Positions 1-8,630 of a DNA stretch of 64,000 nucleotides are shown here, in pieces. The position numbers were made by a program, and so were the translations under genes. Numbering within the stretch: the stretch's first letter is position 1; each line of letters starts with the position of its first letter. The stretch is from Clostridium cavendishii DSM 21758 (GTDB taxonomy: Bacteria > Bacillota > Clostridia > Clostridiales > Clostridiaceae): assembly GCF_900141845.1 (NCBI RefSeq), contig NZ_FQZB01000003.1, forward strand, positions 124,001 to 188,000, in the 5' to 3' direction. The notes beneath the pieces are model-generated. The model searched no databases. It saw only the letters and a list, made by a program, of their open reading frames with translations, and was not told the origin of the DNA.

Positions 1-861
1 GATTTGCTTTTTGTGTATTCTGCTATGGAATGGCTTTATAGAAATGGTATTTTTGTACCACGATTATTGCCCACTATAGATAATAATCGTTTTGTTCTTT
101 ATGATGGTATGATTTTTATTTTGAGTCATTGGATTAATGGTGAAAAATGTGATTTTGATAACATTTCCAACGTCATAGATTCTAGTTATAATCTTGGACT
201 TATGCATAAGGTATCTAAAAATTTCAAACCTATTTTTGGTAGTAATATAAAATCAGGATATGATAATATATACATGTCCCACTCAAAGCATATGCAACGT
301 CTATTGGATTCTGCAAACTCTGCATATTTTAACAAAGATAAATTTTCAAAGTTATTCTTATCTGATTTTGATAAAAACCTTAAACTTGCTAAATTTTCTA
401 CTGAACTAGCTTCCTCAATAAACTTTGATAAATTATCTAGATCTCTTTGCCATGGAGACTATGTCAATAAAAATATATTATTTGAAGATGAAAAGGTTTG
501 GGTTATTGATTTCGATAAGTGTTCTTATAACTATTCAGCTTATGATATTTCTTATTTTTTAAGAAGACTCTTAAAGAGAAATAACACTAAATGGGATGTT
601 ACTCTAGCTTTAAACGTACTAGAATCTTATTCTAAAGAAAACAAATTAAATCAAGATGATATAAAATATGTATTAGTATATCTATCTTTTCCACAAAAAT
701 TTTGGAGATTATCAAAGGATTATTATAATAACATTTCAAAATGTAATAAATTTTCTTTTTATACTATGCTAAAAAACACTACACTTAAAACAGATTCTCA
801 AATAGAATTTATAAATACTCTTACAGATTCTCTAAAAATAATTCCTAGTTTAAAGATATAA
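1..861 (+). CDS. CotS-like spore-coat kinase family protein, 5' end missing
   Basis: The reading frame is open at the left edge, so the gene starts before the window; no start is proposed. The visible 286 codons contain an aminoglycoside-phosphotransferase-type catalytic loop, HGDYVNKNIL, at about residue 150, and a metal-binding VIDFDK motif about 20 residues later. These are the marks of the CotS/choline-kinase-like family, whose Bacillus members are spore coat proteins. Family members are about 330 residues long, so roughly 40 N-terminal residues are missing. It is convergent with ppdK, with a 200-bp gap holding two repeat copies and a terminator. The kinase fold is well supported; the spore-coat role is inferred from family and organism. 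Confidence 0.7.
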   Translation, partial: DLLFVYSAMEWLYRNGIFVPRLLPTIDNNRFVLYDGMIFILSHWINGEKCDFDNISNVIDSSYNLGLMHKVSKNFKPIFGSNIKSGYDNIYMSHSKHMQRLLDSANSAYFNKDKFSKLFLSDFDKNLKLAKFSTELASSINFDKLSRSLCHGDYVNKNILFEDEKVWVIDFDKCSYNYSAYDISYFLRRLLKRNNTKWDVTLALNVLESYSKENKLNQDDIKYVLVYLSFPQKFWRLSKDYYNNISKCNKFSFYTMLKNTTLKTDSQIEFINTLTDSLKIIPSLKI

Positions 862-901
862 AAAAACACTTATTCATTATCATTCATAGAACTACTTTAT
901 G

Positions 902-1018
902 GAGTAAGTTTATATTAGCCAATTAAAATTTAAATATTTACTTAAAGGAAACTCCTTCTCATGTTCATTCGAATGAGTAAGTTCGCATTAGCCAAATCTA
1001 AGATTTGGATGCTTACTT
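902..1018. repeat. Two adjacent copies of an intergenic stem-loop repeat
   Basis: Copy one (902-944) and copy two (945-1018) both have an outer stem GAGTAAG...CTTACTT or similar around an inner AT-rich stem. In copy two the inner stem is CCAAATC (992-998) and GATTTGG (1002-1008), with a three-base loop. It is preceded by AAGGA-AAC-TCCTT (945-957) and by the palindrome TCATTCGAATGA. A close relative lies at 43665-43737, and diverged copies lie at 20783, 44118, 49587 and 49678. Confidence 0.7.
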
Positions 1019-1052
1019 AAAAAGAACCTACCAAAATATTTTGGTAGGTTCT
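1019..1052 (-). terminator. Intrinsic terminator of ppdK
   Basis: A perfect 30-bp palindrome (1023-1052, arms AGAACCTACCAAAAT) is followed on the minus strand by a run of five T. It ends ten bases beyond the ppdK stop codon. Confidence 0.85.
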
Positions 1053-1061
1053 CAAATTTAA

Positions 1062-3692
1062 TTATCTCTTATTGTTAACTTGTGCTTGAGCAGCTGCAAG
1101 TCTTGCAACTGGAACTCTGAATGGTGAACAACTTACATAATTTAATCCTAAGTTGTGACAGAATTCAACTGATGATGGATCTCCACCATGCTCTCCACAG
1201 ATACCAAGTTTAATATTTGGTCTTACTGATTTACCTTTTTGACAAGCAATTTCCATAAGTTGACCTACACCTGTTTGATCTAACTTAGCAAATGGATCTT
1301 GTTCGTAGATCTTCTTGTCATAGTAATCTTTTAAGAACTTAGCAGCATCATCTCTTGAGAATCCAAATGTCATTTGAGTTAAGTCATTTGTACCAAATGA
1401 GAAGAACTCTGCTTCTTTAGCTATTGCATCAGCTGTTAATGCAGCTCTTGGAATTTCTATCATTGTACCTACATGATATTCTAATTCTACACCTTTTTCT
1501 TCCATTACTTTCTTAGCAGTCTCAACAACTATATCTTTAACGTATTTCAATTCTTTTATTTCACCAACAAGAGGTATCATAATTTCTGGAACTATGTTAT
1601 ATCCCTTGTTCTTTTTAACTTCTACAGCAGCCTCTATTACAGCTCTTGTTTGCATTTCAGCTATCTCTGGGTAAGATACAGCTAAACGACATCCTCTATG
1701 ACCCATCATTGGATTAAATTCATGTAATCCCTCTATTGTAGCTTTTAATTCTTCAAAGCTTAATCCCATTTCCTTTGCAAGTTCTCTTATATCATCTTCA
1801 GCTGTTGGTAAGAACTCATGTAGTGGTGGATCTAGGAATCTTATAGTAGCTGGTCTTTCTTCTAGAGCTTCATAAATTCCTATAAAGTCTGCTCTTTGCA
1901 TTGGAAGTAATTTTTCTAGAGCTTTCTTTCTTTGTTCTACAGTCTTAGCAACTATCATCTCTCTAACTGCTGCTATTCTATCTTCAGCAAAGAACATATG
2001 CTCTGTTCTACATAGACCTATACCTTCTGCTCCAAATTCAACTGCTTGCTTAGCATCCCTTGGAGTATCAGCATTAGTTCTAACTTTTAATTTTCTTATG
2101 TCATCTGCCCATCCCATGAATGTAGCAAAATGTCCTGTAATTTCTGGTGCAACAGTTTTAATTTGTTCAGCATAAACATTTCCTGTTGAACCTTCTATTG
2201 ATATATAATCATTAGAAGTCAATACTGTTCCATTAACTTCCAATGTCTTATTAGCCTCATTAACTTTTAAATCTCCACAACCAGCTACACAGCAAGTTCC
2301 CATACCTCTAGCAACAACAGCAGCATGAGAAGTCATACCACCTCTTACTGTTAATATACCCTTAGCAGCAACCATACCTTCTATATCTTCTGGTGAAGTT
2401 TCAAGTCTAACTAAAACTACAGATTCTCCATTTTCAGCTCTTTCCTTAGCTTCTTCAGCAGTAAACGCTATTTTACCACAAGCAGCTCCTGGTGATGCTG
2501 GAAGTCCTTTAGCTACTGGTTTAGCAGCTTTAAGTCCTGCTGCATCAAATGCTGGATGTAATAGTGAATCTAGTTGTCTTGGATCAACTTTTAAAATAGC
2601 TTCTTCTTTAGTTAACATTCCTGATTCAACTAAATCAACAGCTATTTTTAAAGCAGCTGGTGCTGTTCTCTTACCATTTCTTGTTTGAAGGAAGTATAAT
2701 GTACCTTCTTCAATAGTAAATTCCATATCTTGCATATCTCTATAATGATTTTCTAATGTATTTACTATCTTTTCAAATTGGTCATAAATAGCTGGGTTTT
2801 GTTCTTTTAATTGAGCTATTGGTTGAGGTGTTCTAATACCAGCAACAACGTCTTCACCTTGTGCATTCATTAAATATTCACCATATATATGATTTTCTCC
2901 ATTTGCAGGATTTCTTGAGAATGCAACTCCTGTTCCTGAAGTTTCTCCCTTATTACCAAATACCATTTCTTGAACATTAACAGCAGTTCCCCAAGAACCT
3001 GGTATATCATTTAATCTTCTATAAACTATAGCTCTTGGATTATCCCATGATCTAAATACTGCTGTAATTGCTTCTATAAGTTGAATTTTAGGATCTGATG
3101 GGAAGTCTTCTCCCTTTTCCTTTTTATATAAAGCCTTGAATTCTACAACTAATTCTTTTAAGTCTTCAGCACTTAAATCAGTATCGAATTTAGCTCCTTT
3201 TCTTTCCTTCATTTGATCTAAAAGATCTTCATATAATCTCTTTTCTACACCCATTACAACATCAGAGAACATTTGAATAAATCTTCTATATGAATCATAA
3301 GCAAACCTTGGATTATTTGTAAGTTTTGCCATAGCTTCTACAGCTTCATCGTTTAAACCTAAGTTAAGTATTGTATCCATCATACCTGGCATTGATGCTC
3401 TTGCTCCAGATCTTACTGAAACAAGTAATGGTTTTTCTAATGAACCAAATTGTTTTCCAGTTATTCTTTCTAATTCTACTATACTAGTATTTATCTGATC
3501 TATAACTTCTTTGGCTATCACTCTACCATCATCATAGTATTTATTACAAGCCTCAGTAGTAACTGTAAAACCTTGTGGAACTGGTATTCCAAGTGTGGTC
3601 ATTTCAGCTAAGTTAGCCCCTTTACCTCCCAACAAATTTTTCATTGACGCATTACCTTCACTAAAAAGGTAAACATACTTGTTATTAGCCAT
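1062..3692 (-). CDS. ppdK: Pyruvate, phosphate dikinase
   Basis: It interconverts pyruvate + ATP + Pi with phosphoenolpyruvate + AMP + PPi, the pyrophosphate-linked step at the bottom of glycolysis in many anaerobes. The protein is 876 residues, the usual length. The N-terminal ATP-grasp domain is followed by the swivelling phosphohistidine domain with GGMTSHAAVVARGMG near residue 454 (His carries the phosphate) and a C-terminal TIM barrel with the catalytic Cys in GICGEHGG near residue 832. The ATG start follows a GGAGGAG ribosome-binding site. It lies 77 bp downstream of a CcpN-like repressor gene in the same direction, which suggests joint control of gluconeogenic flux. No PpsR/DUF299 regulatory kinase gene is seen nearby. 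Confidence 0.97.
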   Translation of the reverse strand: MANNKYVYLFSEGNASMKNLLGGKGANLAEMTTLGIPVPQGFTVTTEACNKYYDDGRVIAKEVIDQINTSIVELERITGKQFGSLEKPLLVSVRSGARASMPGMMDTILNLGLNDEAVEAMAKLTNNPRFAYDSYRRFIQMFSDVVMGVEKRLYEDLLDQMKERKGAKFDTDLSAEDLKELVVEFKALYKKEKGEDFPSDPKIQLIEAITAVFRSWDNPRAIVYRRLNDIPGSWGTAVNVQEMVFGNKGETSGTGVAFSRNPANGENHIYGEYLMNAQGEDVVAGIRTPQPIAQLKEQNPAIYDQFEKIVNTLENHYRDMQDMEFTIEEGTLYFLQTRNGKRTAPAALKIAVDLVESGMLTKEEAILKVDPRQLDSLLHPAFDAAGLKAAKPVAKGLPASPGAACGKIAFTAEEAKERAENGESVVLVRLETSPEDIEGMVAAKGILTVRGGMTSHAAVVARGMGTCCVAGCGDLKVNEANKTLEVNGTVLTSNDYISIEGSTGNVYAEQIKTVAPEITGHFATFMGWADDIRKLKVRTNADTPRDAKQAVEFGAEGIGLCRTEHMFFAEDRIAAVREMIVAKTVEQRKKALEKLLPMQRADFIGIYEALEERPATIRFLDPPLHEFLPTAEDDIRELAKEMGLSFEELKATIEGLHEFNPMMGHRGCRLAVSYPEIAEMQTRAVIEAAVEVKKNKGYNIVPEIMIPLVGEIKELKYVKDIVVETAKKVMEEKGVELEYHVGTMIEIPRAALTADAIAKEAEFFSFGTNDLTQMTFGFSRDDAAKFLKDYYDKKIYEQDPFAKLDQTGVGQLMEIACQKGKSVRPNIKLGICGEHGGDPSSVEFCHNLGLNYVSCSPFRVPVARLAAAQAQVNNKR

Positions 3693-3769
3693 CTCAATAC
3701 TCCTCCGTTCAATACTATATTTATTATTATTATTTTTATATTCTAACGAAGCAAACGCCTCGGTAGTTG

Positions 3770-4405
3770 CTATTGACCTTTTCCTAACTTAACAAATAAC
3801 TTTGTTATATTAGTTTTTGAAACTTTACCCATAATTTTAAAATGTTCTTTTCCATCCATTCCCACAGATTTTTCCACAACCGGTATGGAATCTATTTCAT
3901 GACTTATTATTTTTTCTGCCACATCATATACACTATCTTCTTGCGATACACAAACTATATTAGGCATTCTAGTCATTATTACACCAATTGGAACTTTATG
4001 TATATCAGTTCCTCCTATAGCTATTTTAAGAAAATCCTTTCTTGAAACAGCTCCTGTTAAAATCCCATTATTCTCTACAAATAATGTACCAACATCATTT
4101 AAGAATAAAAAAACAATTGCATCGTATACCATAGTTTCTTCATTTACAGTAACTGGTTTAGACATTATATCCTTTACCCTTATTTTAGATATATAGTCGT
4201 ATACCAAACTGGTTGAAGGTTTTTCTGAATAAATATATCCCACCTTTGGCCTTGCATCTAAGACTCCTATCATAGTAAGTATTGCTAGATCTGGTCTAAG
4301 TGCAGCCCTGGTTACCCCTAACTTTGAAGCTAACGCTTCTGATGTTACCGGCTGTCCTTCTTTAACTAACCTAACTATTTCTTGTTGTCTTGGTGTTAAT
4401 TTCAA
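3770..4405 (-). CDS. CcpN-like transcriptional repressor (HTH plus two CBS domains)
   Basis: The 211-residue protein has an N-terminal winged helix-turn-helix (about 1-60; TSEALASKLGVTRAALRPDLAIL is the recognition region) and a CBS pair (about 75-205; first block KIRVKDIMSKPVTV). This matches Bacillus CcpN, which represses gapB and pckA under glycolytic conditions and senses nucleotides through its CBS domains. Its neighbour ppdK is a plausible target. The start is TTG at 4403-4405, with AGAGGG nine bases upstream. That ribosome-binding site can pair with an upstream CCTCTC (see 4416-4440). Family assignment is firm; the regulon is inferred. Confidence 0.85.
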   Translation of the reverse strand: MKLTPRQQEIVRLVKEGQPVTSEALASKLGVTRAALRPDLAILTMIGVLDARPKVGYIYSEKPSTSLVYDYISKIRVKDIMSKPVTVNEETMVYDAIVFLFLNDVGTLFVENNGILTGAVSRKDFLKIAIGGTDIHKVPIGVIMTRMPNIVCVSQEDSVYDVAEKIISHEIDSIPVVEKSVGMDGKEHFKIMGKVSKTNITKLFVKLGKGQ

Positions 4406-4415
4406 TTTAATGTAC

Positions 4416-4440
4416 CCTCTCTTTCATTATTTAGGAGAGG
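4416..4440 (-). promoter_or_regulatory. Hairpin that can hide the ccpN-like ribosome-binding site
   Basis: On the minus strand CCTCTC (4435-4440) can pair with GAGAGG (4416-4421), leaving a 13-base loop. The right arm is the ribosome-binding site of the TTG-initiated repressor gene. The pairing is only 6 bp, so this is a modest inference. Confidence 0.4.
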
Positions 4441-4484
4441 AACATTCGTAGGTTTCAGATTTAAGTATACGTTTTACATAATTT

Positions 4485-4512
4485 ATTATATCATGTTATT
4501 AAAGTTTGACTA
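4485..4512 (-). promoter_or_regulatory. Putative sigma-A promoter for the ccpN-like gene
   Basis: TAGTCA (4507-4512), a 16-bp spacer and TATAAT (4485-4490) on the minus strand, about 80 bp upstream of the start codon. The -35 hexamer matches the consensus at four of six positions. Confidence 0.5.
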
Positions 4513-4604
4513 TATTAAATTTTCTGAAAAATCGCTCAAATTTAACGAATATTCCTCAATTACTATTTATTTTTTCCTCTTTATGCTAATTATCTACGTT
4601 TTCC

Positions 4605-5231
4605 TTACTTTTCATTTTCATCATCAAATTTAACAGTATAACTATAAATTGTTTCATCTTCCTTAGGTATTTTATTTGATGATTTTGAATTAAATTTGAT
4701 ATCTTTTTTTATTTCTGAAAATTTATCTTTAACATCATAAGCTACATTTACAGCCTTAGATTTTAAATCACTTGCAGTTTCCTTTACAGCTTTATTAATT
4801 ACTTCAACAGACCCATCTTCTTTTGTTACTTCTATAGTTAAATCAACTATAACAGCTGTTGCAACTACTCCTACAGCTAAAAATGGCGATAGTAACGTAA
4901 CTATCACTCCTGCCGCTATACCAGCATTTACAGGTATATCAACAAGAACTCTACCTTCTCTTTTTATTTTTATTCTTTGGATATTCCCTTGCTTTATAAG
5001 ATCATTTAACCAAACTTTGAATTCCTCTATAGTTTCATATTTATTTGAGAAATTTGATTCTTGTGTTTCCGAATTCTCTTCATGATTTTTTCCAGTCTTA
5101 GAACTCTCAATATAAATTATGGCTTCTAAAACATCTCCATTATTAAGCTCTAATGCCTTTTTCGCTTCTGCATAGCTTACATTTGTTCTTTCTATAACCT
5201 TATCAACCTTTTCTAAAGTTATTTCGCTCAC
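4605..5231 (-). CDS. DUF4342 / UBA-like domain membrane-associated protein
   Basis: The 208-residue protein starts with a UBA-like three-helix segment (about 3-45, SYAEAKKALELNNGDVLEAIIYI), has an acidic linker, then a DUF4342-type core with a hydrophobic glycine/alanine-rich stretch (about 105-130, AGIAAGVIVTLLSPFLAVGVVATAVIV) that may insert in the membrane. The rest is a charged C-terminal tail. GTG is the start, nine bases after AAGGAG, and only 6 bp separate it from the recO stop, so it is in the era-recO transcription unit. The function is unknown; I only support the domain names. Confidence 0.75.
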   Translation of the reverse strand: MSEITLEKVDKVIERTNVSYAEAKKALELNNGDVLEAIIYIESSKTGKNHEENSETQESNFSNKYETIEEFKVWLNDLIKQGNIQRIKIKREGRVLVDIPVNAGIAAGVIVTLLSPFLAVGVVATAVIVDLTIEVTKEDGSVEVINKAVKETASDLKSKAVNVAYDVKDKFSEIKKDIKFNSKSSNKIPKEDETIYSYTVKFDDENEK

Positions 5232-5237
5232 TAAAAA

Positions 5238-5978
5238 TCACTCCTTTATAAAATTTAACATTTCTAAGCTTTTTGGTTTTTTTGAATAACTAGATGATAT
5301 GATAAAAGATGTAACTTTAAACATTTCATCCTTTATTTCCTTTGATACATTTACTCTATATACTTTATCCATAGGCGTATTATTTATAAACCTTAATGTA
5401 TTATAGGTTCCTTTAGAAACATACACCCCATGTTCTCTCTTACAAGTATCACAAACCCCTCCAAAATATGATAAGCTTATAAAGTTAGAAATGTTCATCT
5501 TTTTTTTGCAAAATACACAATTATCAAAACATAATCCATAACCTGTAGCCTTTAAAAGCTTTAATTCAAAACTTCTAATCAAAAGCTCATAATCTATAGC
5601 ATCTGTATTTAATAAATAAAGACAAGTAACAAATTCCCTATACAGGTCTTTGTTACTTTCTTCATCTTGCATTGAAATATCTATTAATTCACAAAGGTAA
5701 GATGAATAAGTTAACTTTTCTAAATTATCTAATAATCCTTGAAAAGAACTTTTTATTCTTCCTTCTGATAGTGTGTAAAGATTTTTGCCCTTAAAAACTA
5801 AGTAATCTCCATAACAAAGTGGCAAAGTAATTGAAAAAAGCTTACTCTTACTCTTCTTAGCCCCTTTTGCTATCAAAGCTATTTTTCCAAAATTTTCTGT
5901 AAACAACCATACTAACTTATCATTTTCTTTATAATCCTGGGTTTTTATAACTATAGCTGATGTTTCTTTAAGTGACAG
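5238..5978 (-). CDS. recO: DNA repair protein RecO, apparently with a CTG start
   Basis: RecO anneals single strands and loads RecA in the RecFOR pathway. The C-terminal half has the CXXC zinc pair typical of Gram-positive RecO: CVFCKKK near residue 155 and CDTC about 20 residues later. The first ATG/GTG/TTG start available (TTG at 5906) would remove the conserved N-terminal OB strand. Reading further upstream in frame gives SLKETSAIVIKTQDYKENDK, a normal RecO start, back to CTG at 5976-5978, six bases after GGAGG. The in-frame stop just upstream is the era TAG itself, so no other start fits. Length from CTG is 246 residues, normal for the family. It follows era by 18 bp. Confidence 0.88.
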   Translation of the reverse strand: MSLKETSAIVIKTQDYKENDKLVWLFTENFGKIALIAKGAKKSKSKLFSITLPLCYGDYLVFKGKNLYTLSEGRIKSSFQGLLDNLEKLTYSSYLCELIDISMQDEESNKDLYREFVTCLYLLNTDAIDYELLIRSFELKLLKATGYGLCFDNCVFCKKKMNISNFISLSYFGGVCDTCKREHGVYVSKGTYNTLRFINNTPMDKVYRVNVSKEIKDEMFKVTSFIISSSYSKKPKSLEMLNFIKE

Positions 5979-5996
5979 AAATCTCCTCCCCTTTCC

Positions 5997-6887
5997 CTAT
6001 TTATTCTTTTTATAACCTAATTCTTTAAGGAAAAGTGGATTATCTCTCCACTCCTTTCTTACTTTAACCCAAGTCTTTATATTAACCTTTGCATGAAGGA
6101 ATTTTTCTAATTCATATCTAGCAGTTTCACCTATACGCTTCAAAGTTTGACCATTCTTACCAATTATTATTCCTTTATGTGAATCTTTTTCACAAATGAT
6201 ATTTACTTCTATATTATACTTACCTTTATCATCTTGCTTCATTTGTATAACTTCTACTGCAATTCCATGTGGAACCTCTTGACTTAAATTTCTTAATGCT
6301 TTTTCTCTAACTATTTCAGAAACAACGAATCTTTCTTGAACATCTGTTATCATATCATCAGGATAATACTTAGGCCCTTCTGGCATAGATTCTATCATAA
6401 GCTCTAAAAGTTTATCAGTATTTTTCCCCTTAAGAGCTGATATCGGTATTATTTCTTTAAATTCCATTTCTTTCGAATAATTTGCTAAAGTTTGTGCTAC
6501 TCTCTCATGATTGGATTCATCAACTTTATTTAAAACTAATATAACTGGAGCCTTTTGTTCTTTTAATTGTTCTAATATAAATTTATCTCCTCTTCCAATC
6601 TCTACATCCGGATTTATAAGAAATAAAACTAAATCAACATCCTTAATAGAATCTTTAGCACTATTGACCATATATTCTCCAAGTTTATGCTTTGGTTTAT
6701 GTATACCCGGTGTATCAACAAACACTATCTGATAATCTTCACCAGTAAGTATTGTTTGAATATTATTTCTTGTTGTTTGTGGCTTATTAGAAACTATTGA
6801 AAGTTTTTCTCCCATCAATAAATTAAGTAACGTAGATTTACCTACATTAGGTCTTCCTACTATAGTGACAAATCCTGATTTAAACAT
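5997..6887 (-). CDS. era: GTPase Era
   Basis: Era binds 16S rRNA near its 3' end and helps 30S subunit maturation. The 296-residue protein has the GTPase motifs in order: GRPNVGKST (G1, residues 11-19), DTPG (G3, about 58), NKVD (G4, about 122) and SALK (G5, about 151). The C-terminal half is a KH RNA-binding domain with [18 protein letters not shown] follows AGGAGG closely. It sits between cdd and recO, the standard Firmicutes order, with 8 bp to cdd. Confidence 0.98.
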   Translation of the reverse strand: MFKSGFVTIVGRPNVGKSTLLNLLMGEKLSIVSNKPQTTRNNIQTILTGEDYQIVFVDTPGIHKPKHKLGEYMVNSAKDSIKDVDLVLFLINPDVEIGRGDKFILEQLKEQKAPVILVLNKVDESNHERVAQTLANYSKEMEFKEIIPISALKGKNTDKLLELMIESMPEGPKYYPDDMITDVQERFVVSEIVREKALRNLSQEVPHGIAVEVIQMKQDDKGKYNIEVNIICEKDSHKGIIIGKNGQTLKRIGETARYELEKFLHAKVNIKTWVKVRKEWRDNPLFLKELGYKKNK

Positions 6888-6895
6888 ATTTCCTC

Positions 6896-7291
6896 CTAAT
6901 TTTCAAGATCCTTCTTAGTAAAGGATCCTGGTAATATTTCATCCAAAGTTTTTTCTAAATATTCATCCTTGTTTTTAGCCATAAATATCTTTACATTTCC
7001 ATCTTCAGCAAATTCTGAAATTACCTGTCTGCATATTCCACATGGATAAGTAAAATTATTAGTATCACCAATTAATGCAATTGCCTTTAATGTTCTACAA
7101 CCATTAGAAACAGCATTAAATATAGCACTTCTTTCAGCACAATTAGTAGCTCCAAAAGATGCGTTCTCTATATTACATCCTGTATATATATTGCCATCTT
7201 CAAATAAAACAGCCGCTCCTACCTTGAAGTTTGAATATGGACAATATGCCTTCTCTCTTGCTTCTATAGCCGCCTCAATTAATTTCTTCAT
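6896..7291 (-). CDS. cdd: Cytidine deaminase
   Basis: It deaminates cytidine and deoxycytidine to uridine forms for pyrimidine salvage. At 131 residues it is the short homotetrameric type. The zinc ligands are Cys51, Cys84 and Cys87 (TNCAERSA and YPCGICRQV), and Glu53 is the proton shuttle. ATG is preceded by AGGAGG. It stands between the dgkA/PAP2 gene and era, as in Bacillus, but a 112-bp gap upstream could hold its own promoter. Confidence 0.97.
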   Translation of the reverse strand: MKKLIEAAIEAREKAYCPYSNFKVGAAVLFEDGNIYTGCNIENASFGATNCAERSAIFNAVSNGCRTLKAIALIGDTNNFTYPCGICRQVISEFAEDGNVKIFMAKNKDEYLEKTLDEILPGSFTKKDLEN

Positions 7292-7403
7292 AAATACCCT
7301 GCCTCCTACTCATATGCTTATAATTAAAATAATATTTGTGTATATAAATTATAGCACTATTTTATTAATTTACAATGTGATTTTTGTAATAAACTCCTTA
7401 TTT

Positions 7404-8102
7404 TTAGCTAAATATTCTAAATATAAGCATAGTCACCAACGTACCAAAAAGAGCTCCAACTACAACTTCCCATACACTATGAACTTCTGAGTCAACCCTA
7501 CTTTGAGCTGTTATTATAGCCATAATATAACTCAAAAGTATACATAATGGTTCTTGCGATATCAATGCAATAGCTGTGGCTAACGAAAAGGCTAGAGCAC
7601 TATGACCTGAAGGCATTCCCCCTTTAAGTGGTGTACCTTCTCCAAAAATAGCTTTTGCAACTATTGTTAATAAGCATACCATAACTAAAACTATAAATAT
7701 TATATAGGGATTACTGTCTTTAACTCTACCTATAACTGTATAAGTTATATTACTTAATTTATCCCAAAATATTATATACCCTACTAAGATCGCATTTATC
7801 GCAGTTACTAAAACGCCTCCCGCAGCTGCATTCTTAGCTATTTTAGCTAGCGGATGATAATAATTTGTTGTTAAATCAATAGCACTTTCTATAGCTGTAT
7901 TTATAAGTTCTGCAGCTATTACCATTGTAATAGTAACTGCTAGTATCATAAATTCAATCTTACTTATATCATAAATAAAACATGCTGTAAGTACACATAA
8001 TGCTATTGCAAAATGTATTCTCATATTTCTCTGAGTTCTTACAGAATGAATTATTCCATTTATAGCATAATTAAAACTATCTATAAGTTTTCTAACCTTC
8101 AT
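7404..8102 (-). CDS. Diacylglycerol/undecaprenol kinase fused to a PAP2 phosphatase
   Basis: The N-terminal 120 residues are a DgkA-type membrane kinase: three membrane helices and the family motif AELINTAIESAIDL (about 64-77). The remainder is a PAP2 phosphatase with KGGMPSGHS (near residue 160) and SRVDSEVHSVWEVVVGALFG, where His residues do the chemistry. In Bacillus the DgkA-family protein at this locus phosphorylates undecaprenol. Here both lipid phosphorylation and dephosphorylation are on one 232-residue chain. ATG is preceded by GGGAGA. The chain lies 18 bp after ybeY in the same operon. The substrate cannot be told from sequence. Confidence 0.9.
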   Translation of the reverse strand: MKVRKLIDSFNYAINGIIHSVRTQRNMRIHFAIALCVLTACFIYDISKIEFMILAVTITMVIAAELINTAIESAIDLTTNYYHPLAKIAKNAAAGGVLVTAINAILVGYIIFWDKLSNITYTVIGRVKDSNPYIIFIVLVMVCLLTIVAKAIFGEGTPLKGGMPSGHSALAFSLATAIALISQEPLCILLSYIMAIITAQSRVDSEVHSVWEVVVGALFGTLVTMLIFRIFS

Positions 8103-8120
8103 AATCTTCTCCCATTTTTA

Positions 8121-8624
8121 CTAATCTCTTTTTATATTAAGTTCATCTAAAACTTCCTCTTCTCTTTCTCTCATAACCTTTTTTTCTTCCTCATCCATAT
8201 GATCATAACCTAAAAGGTGAAGAACTGAATGCACGACTAAATAACAAGCTTCTCTTAAAAATGAATGATTAAATTCCTTACTTTGTTCCATTGCCTTTTC
8301 TAAGGATAAAACAATATCCCCTAAAACAAGCTCCTCTCCATCTAAAAAGGTAGCATCAAAACTATGATTTAAGTAAACATCCTTATATACTTTATCTTTC
8401 GGAAAATCTAGCATAGGAAATGATAAAACATCTGTCTCTTTATCTATTCCCCTATTATCACTATTTATTTTTCTGATTTCTTCATTGTCTACAAAAAGTA
8501 AGGAGACTTCATACGGAACACTTACTCCTTCTTTTTTCAGTGAAAAATCTATAGCATTTTTGACTTGCTTTATAAAATCTTCATCCACTTTATACTTTTC
8601 TTGCCTATCATCTAAATATATCAT
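8121..8624 (-). CDS. ybeY: Endoribonuclease YbeY, rRNA maturation factor
   Basis: This metal-dependent endoribonuclease acts in 16S rRNA 3'-end maturation and ribosome quality control. The zinc site [11 protein letters not shown] is intact (His132, His136, His142). The protein is 167 residues, a normal length. ATG follows AAGGAG. It is 6 bp from the end of pgpH upstream and 18 bp before the dgkA/PAP2 gene, the usual order. Confidence 0.97.
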   Translation of the reverse strand: MIYLDDRQEKYKVDEDFIKQVKNAIDFSLKKEGVSVPYEVSLLFVDNEEIRKINSDNRGIDKETDVLSFPMLDFPKDKVYKDVYLNHSFDATFLDGEELVLGDIVLSLEKAMEQSKEFNHSFLREACYLVVHSVLHLLGYDHMDEEEKKVMREREEEVLDELNIKRD

Positions 8625-8630
8625 CCTTAG

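Noticed and set aside
902..1018. Tandem repeat copies as a CRISPR array
   Set aside because: There are only two adjacent units, they are themselves hairpins of different sequence, there are no unique spacers, and no cas genes are present.
5238..5906. recO as a truncated gene starting at TTG 5906
   Set aside because: The frame continues upstream with good RecO homology to CTG at 5976-5978, next to a ribosome-binding site; truncation is an artefact of allowing only common starts.
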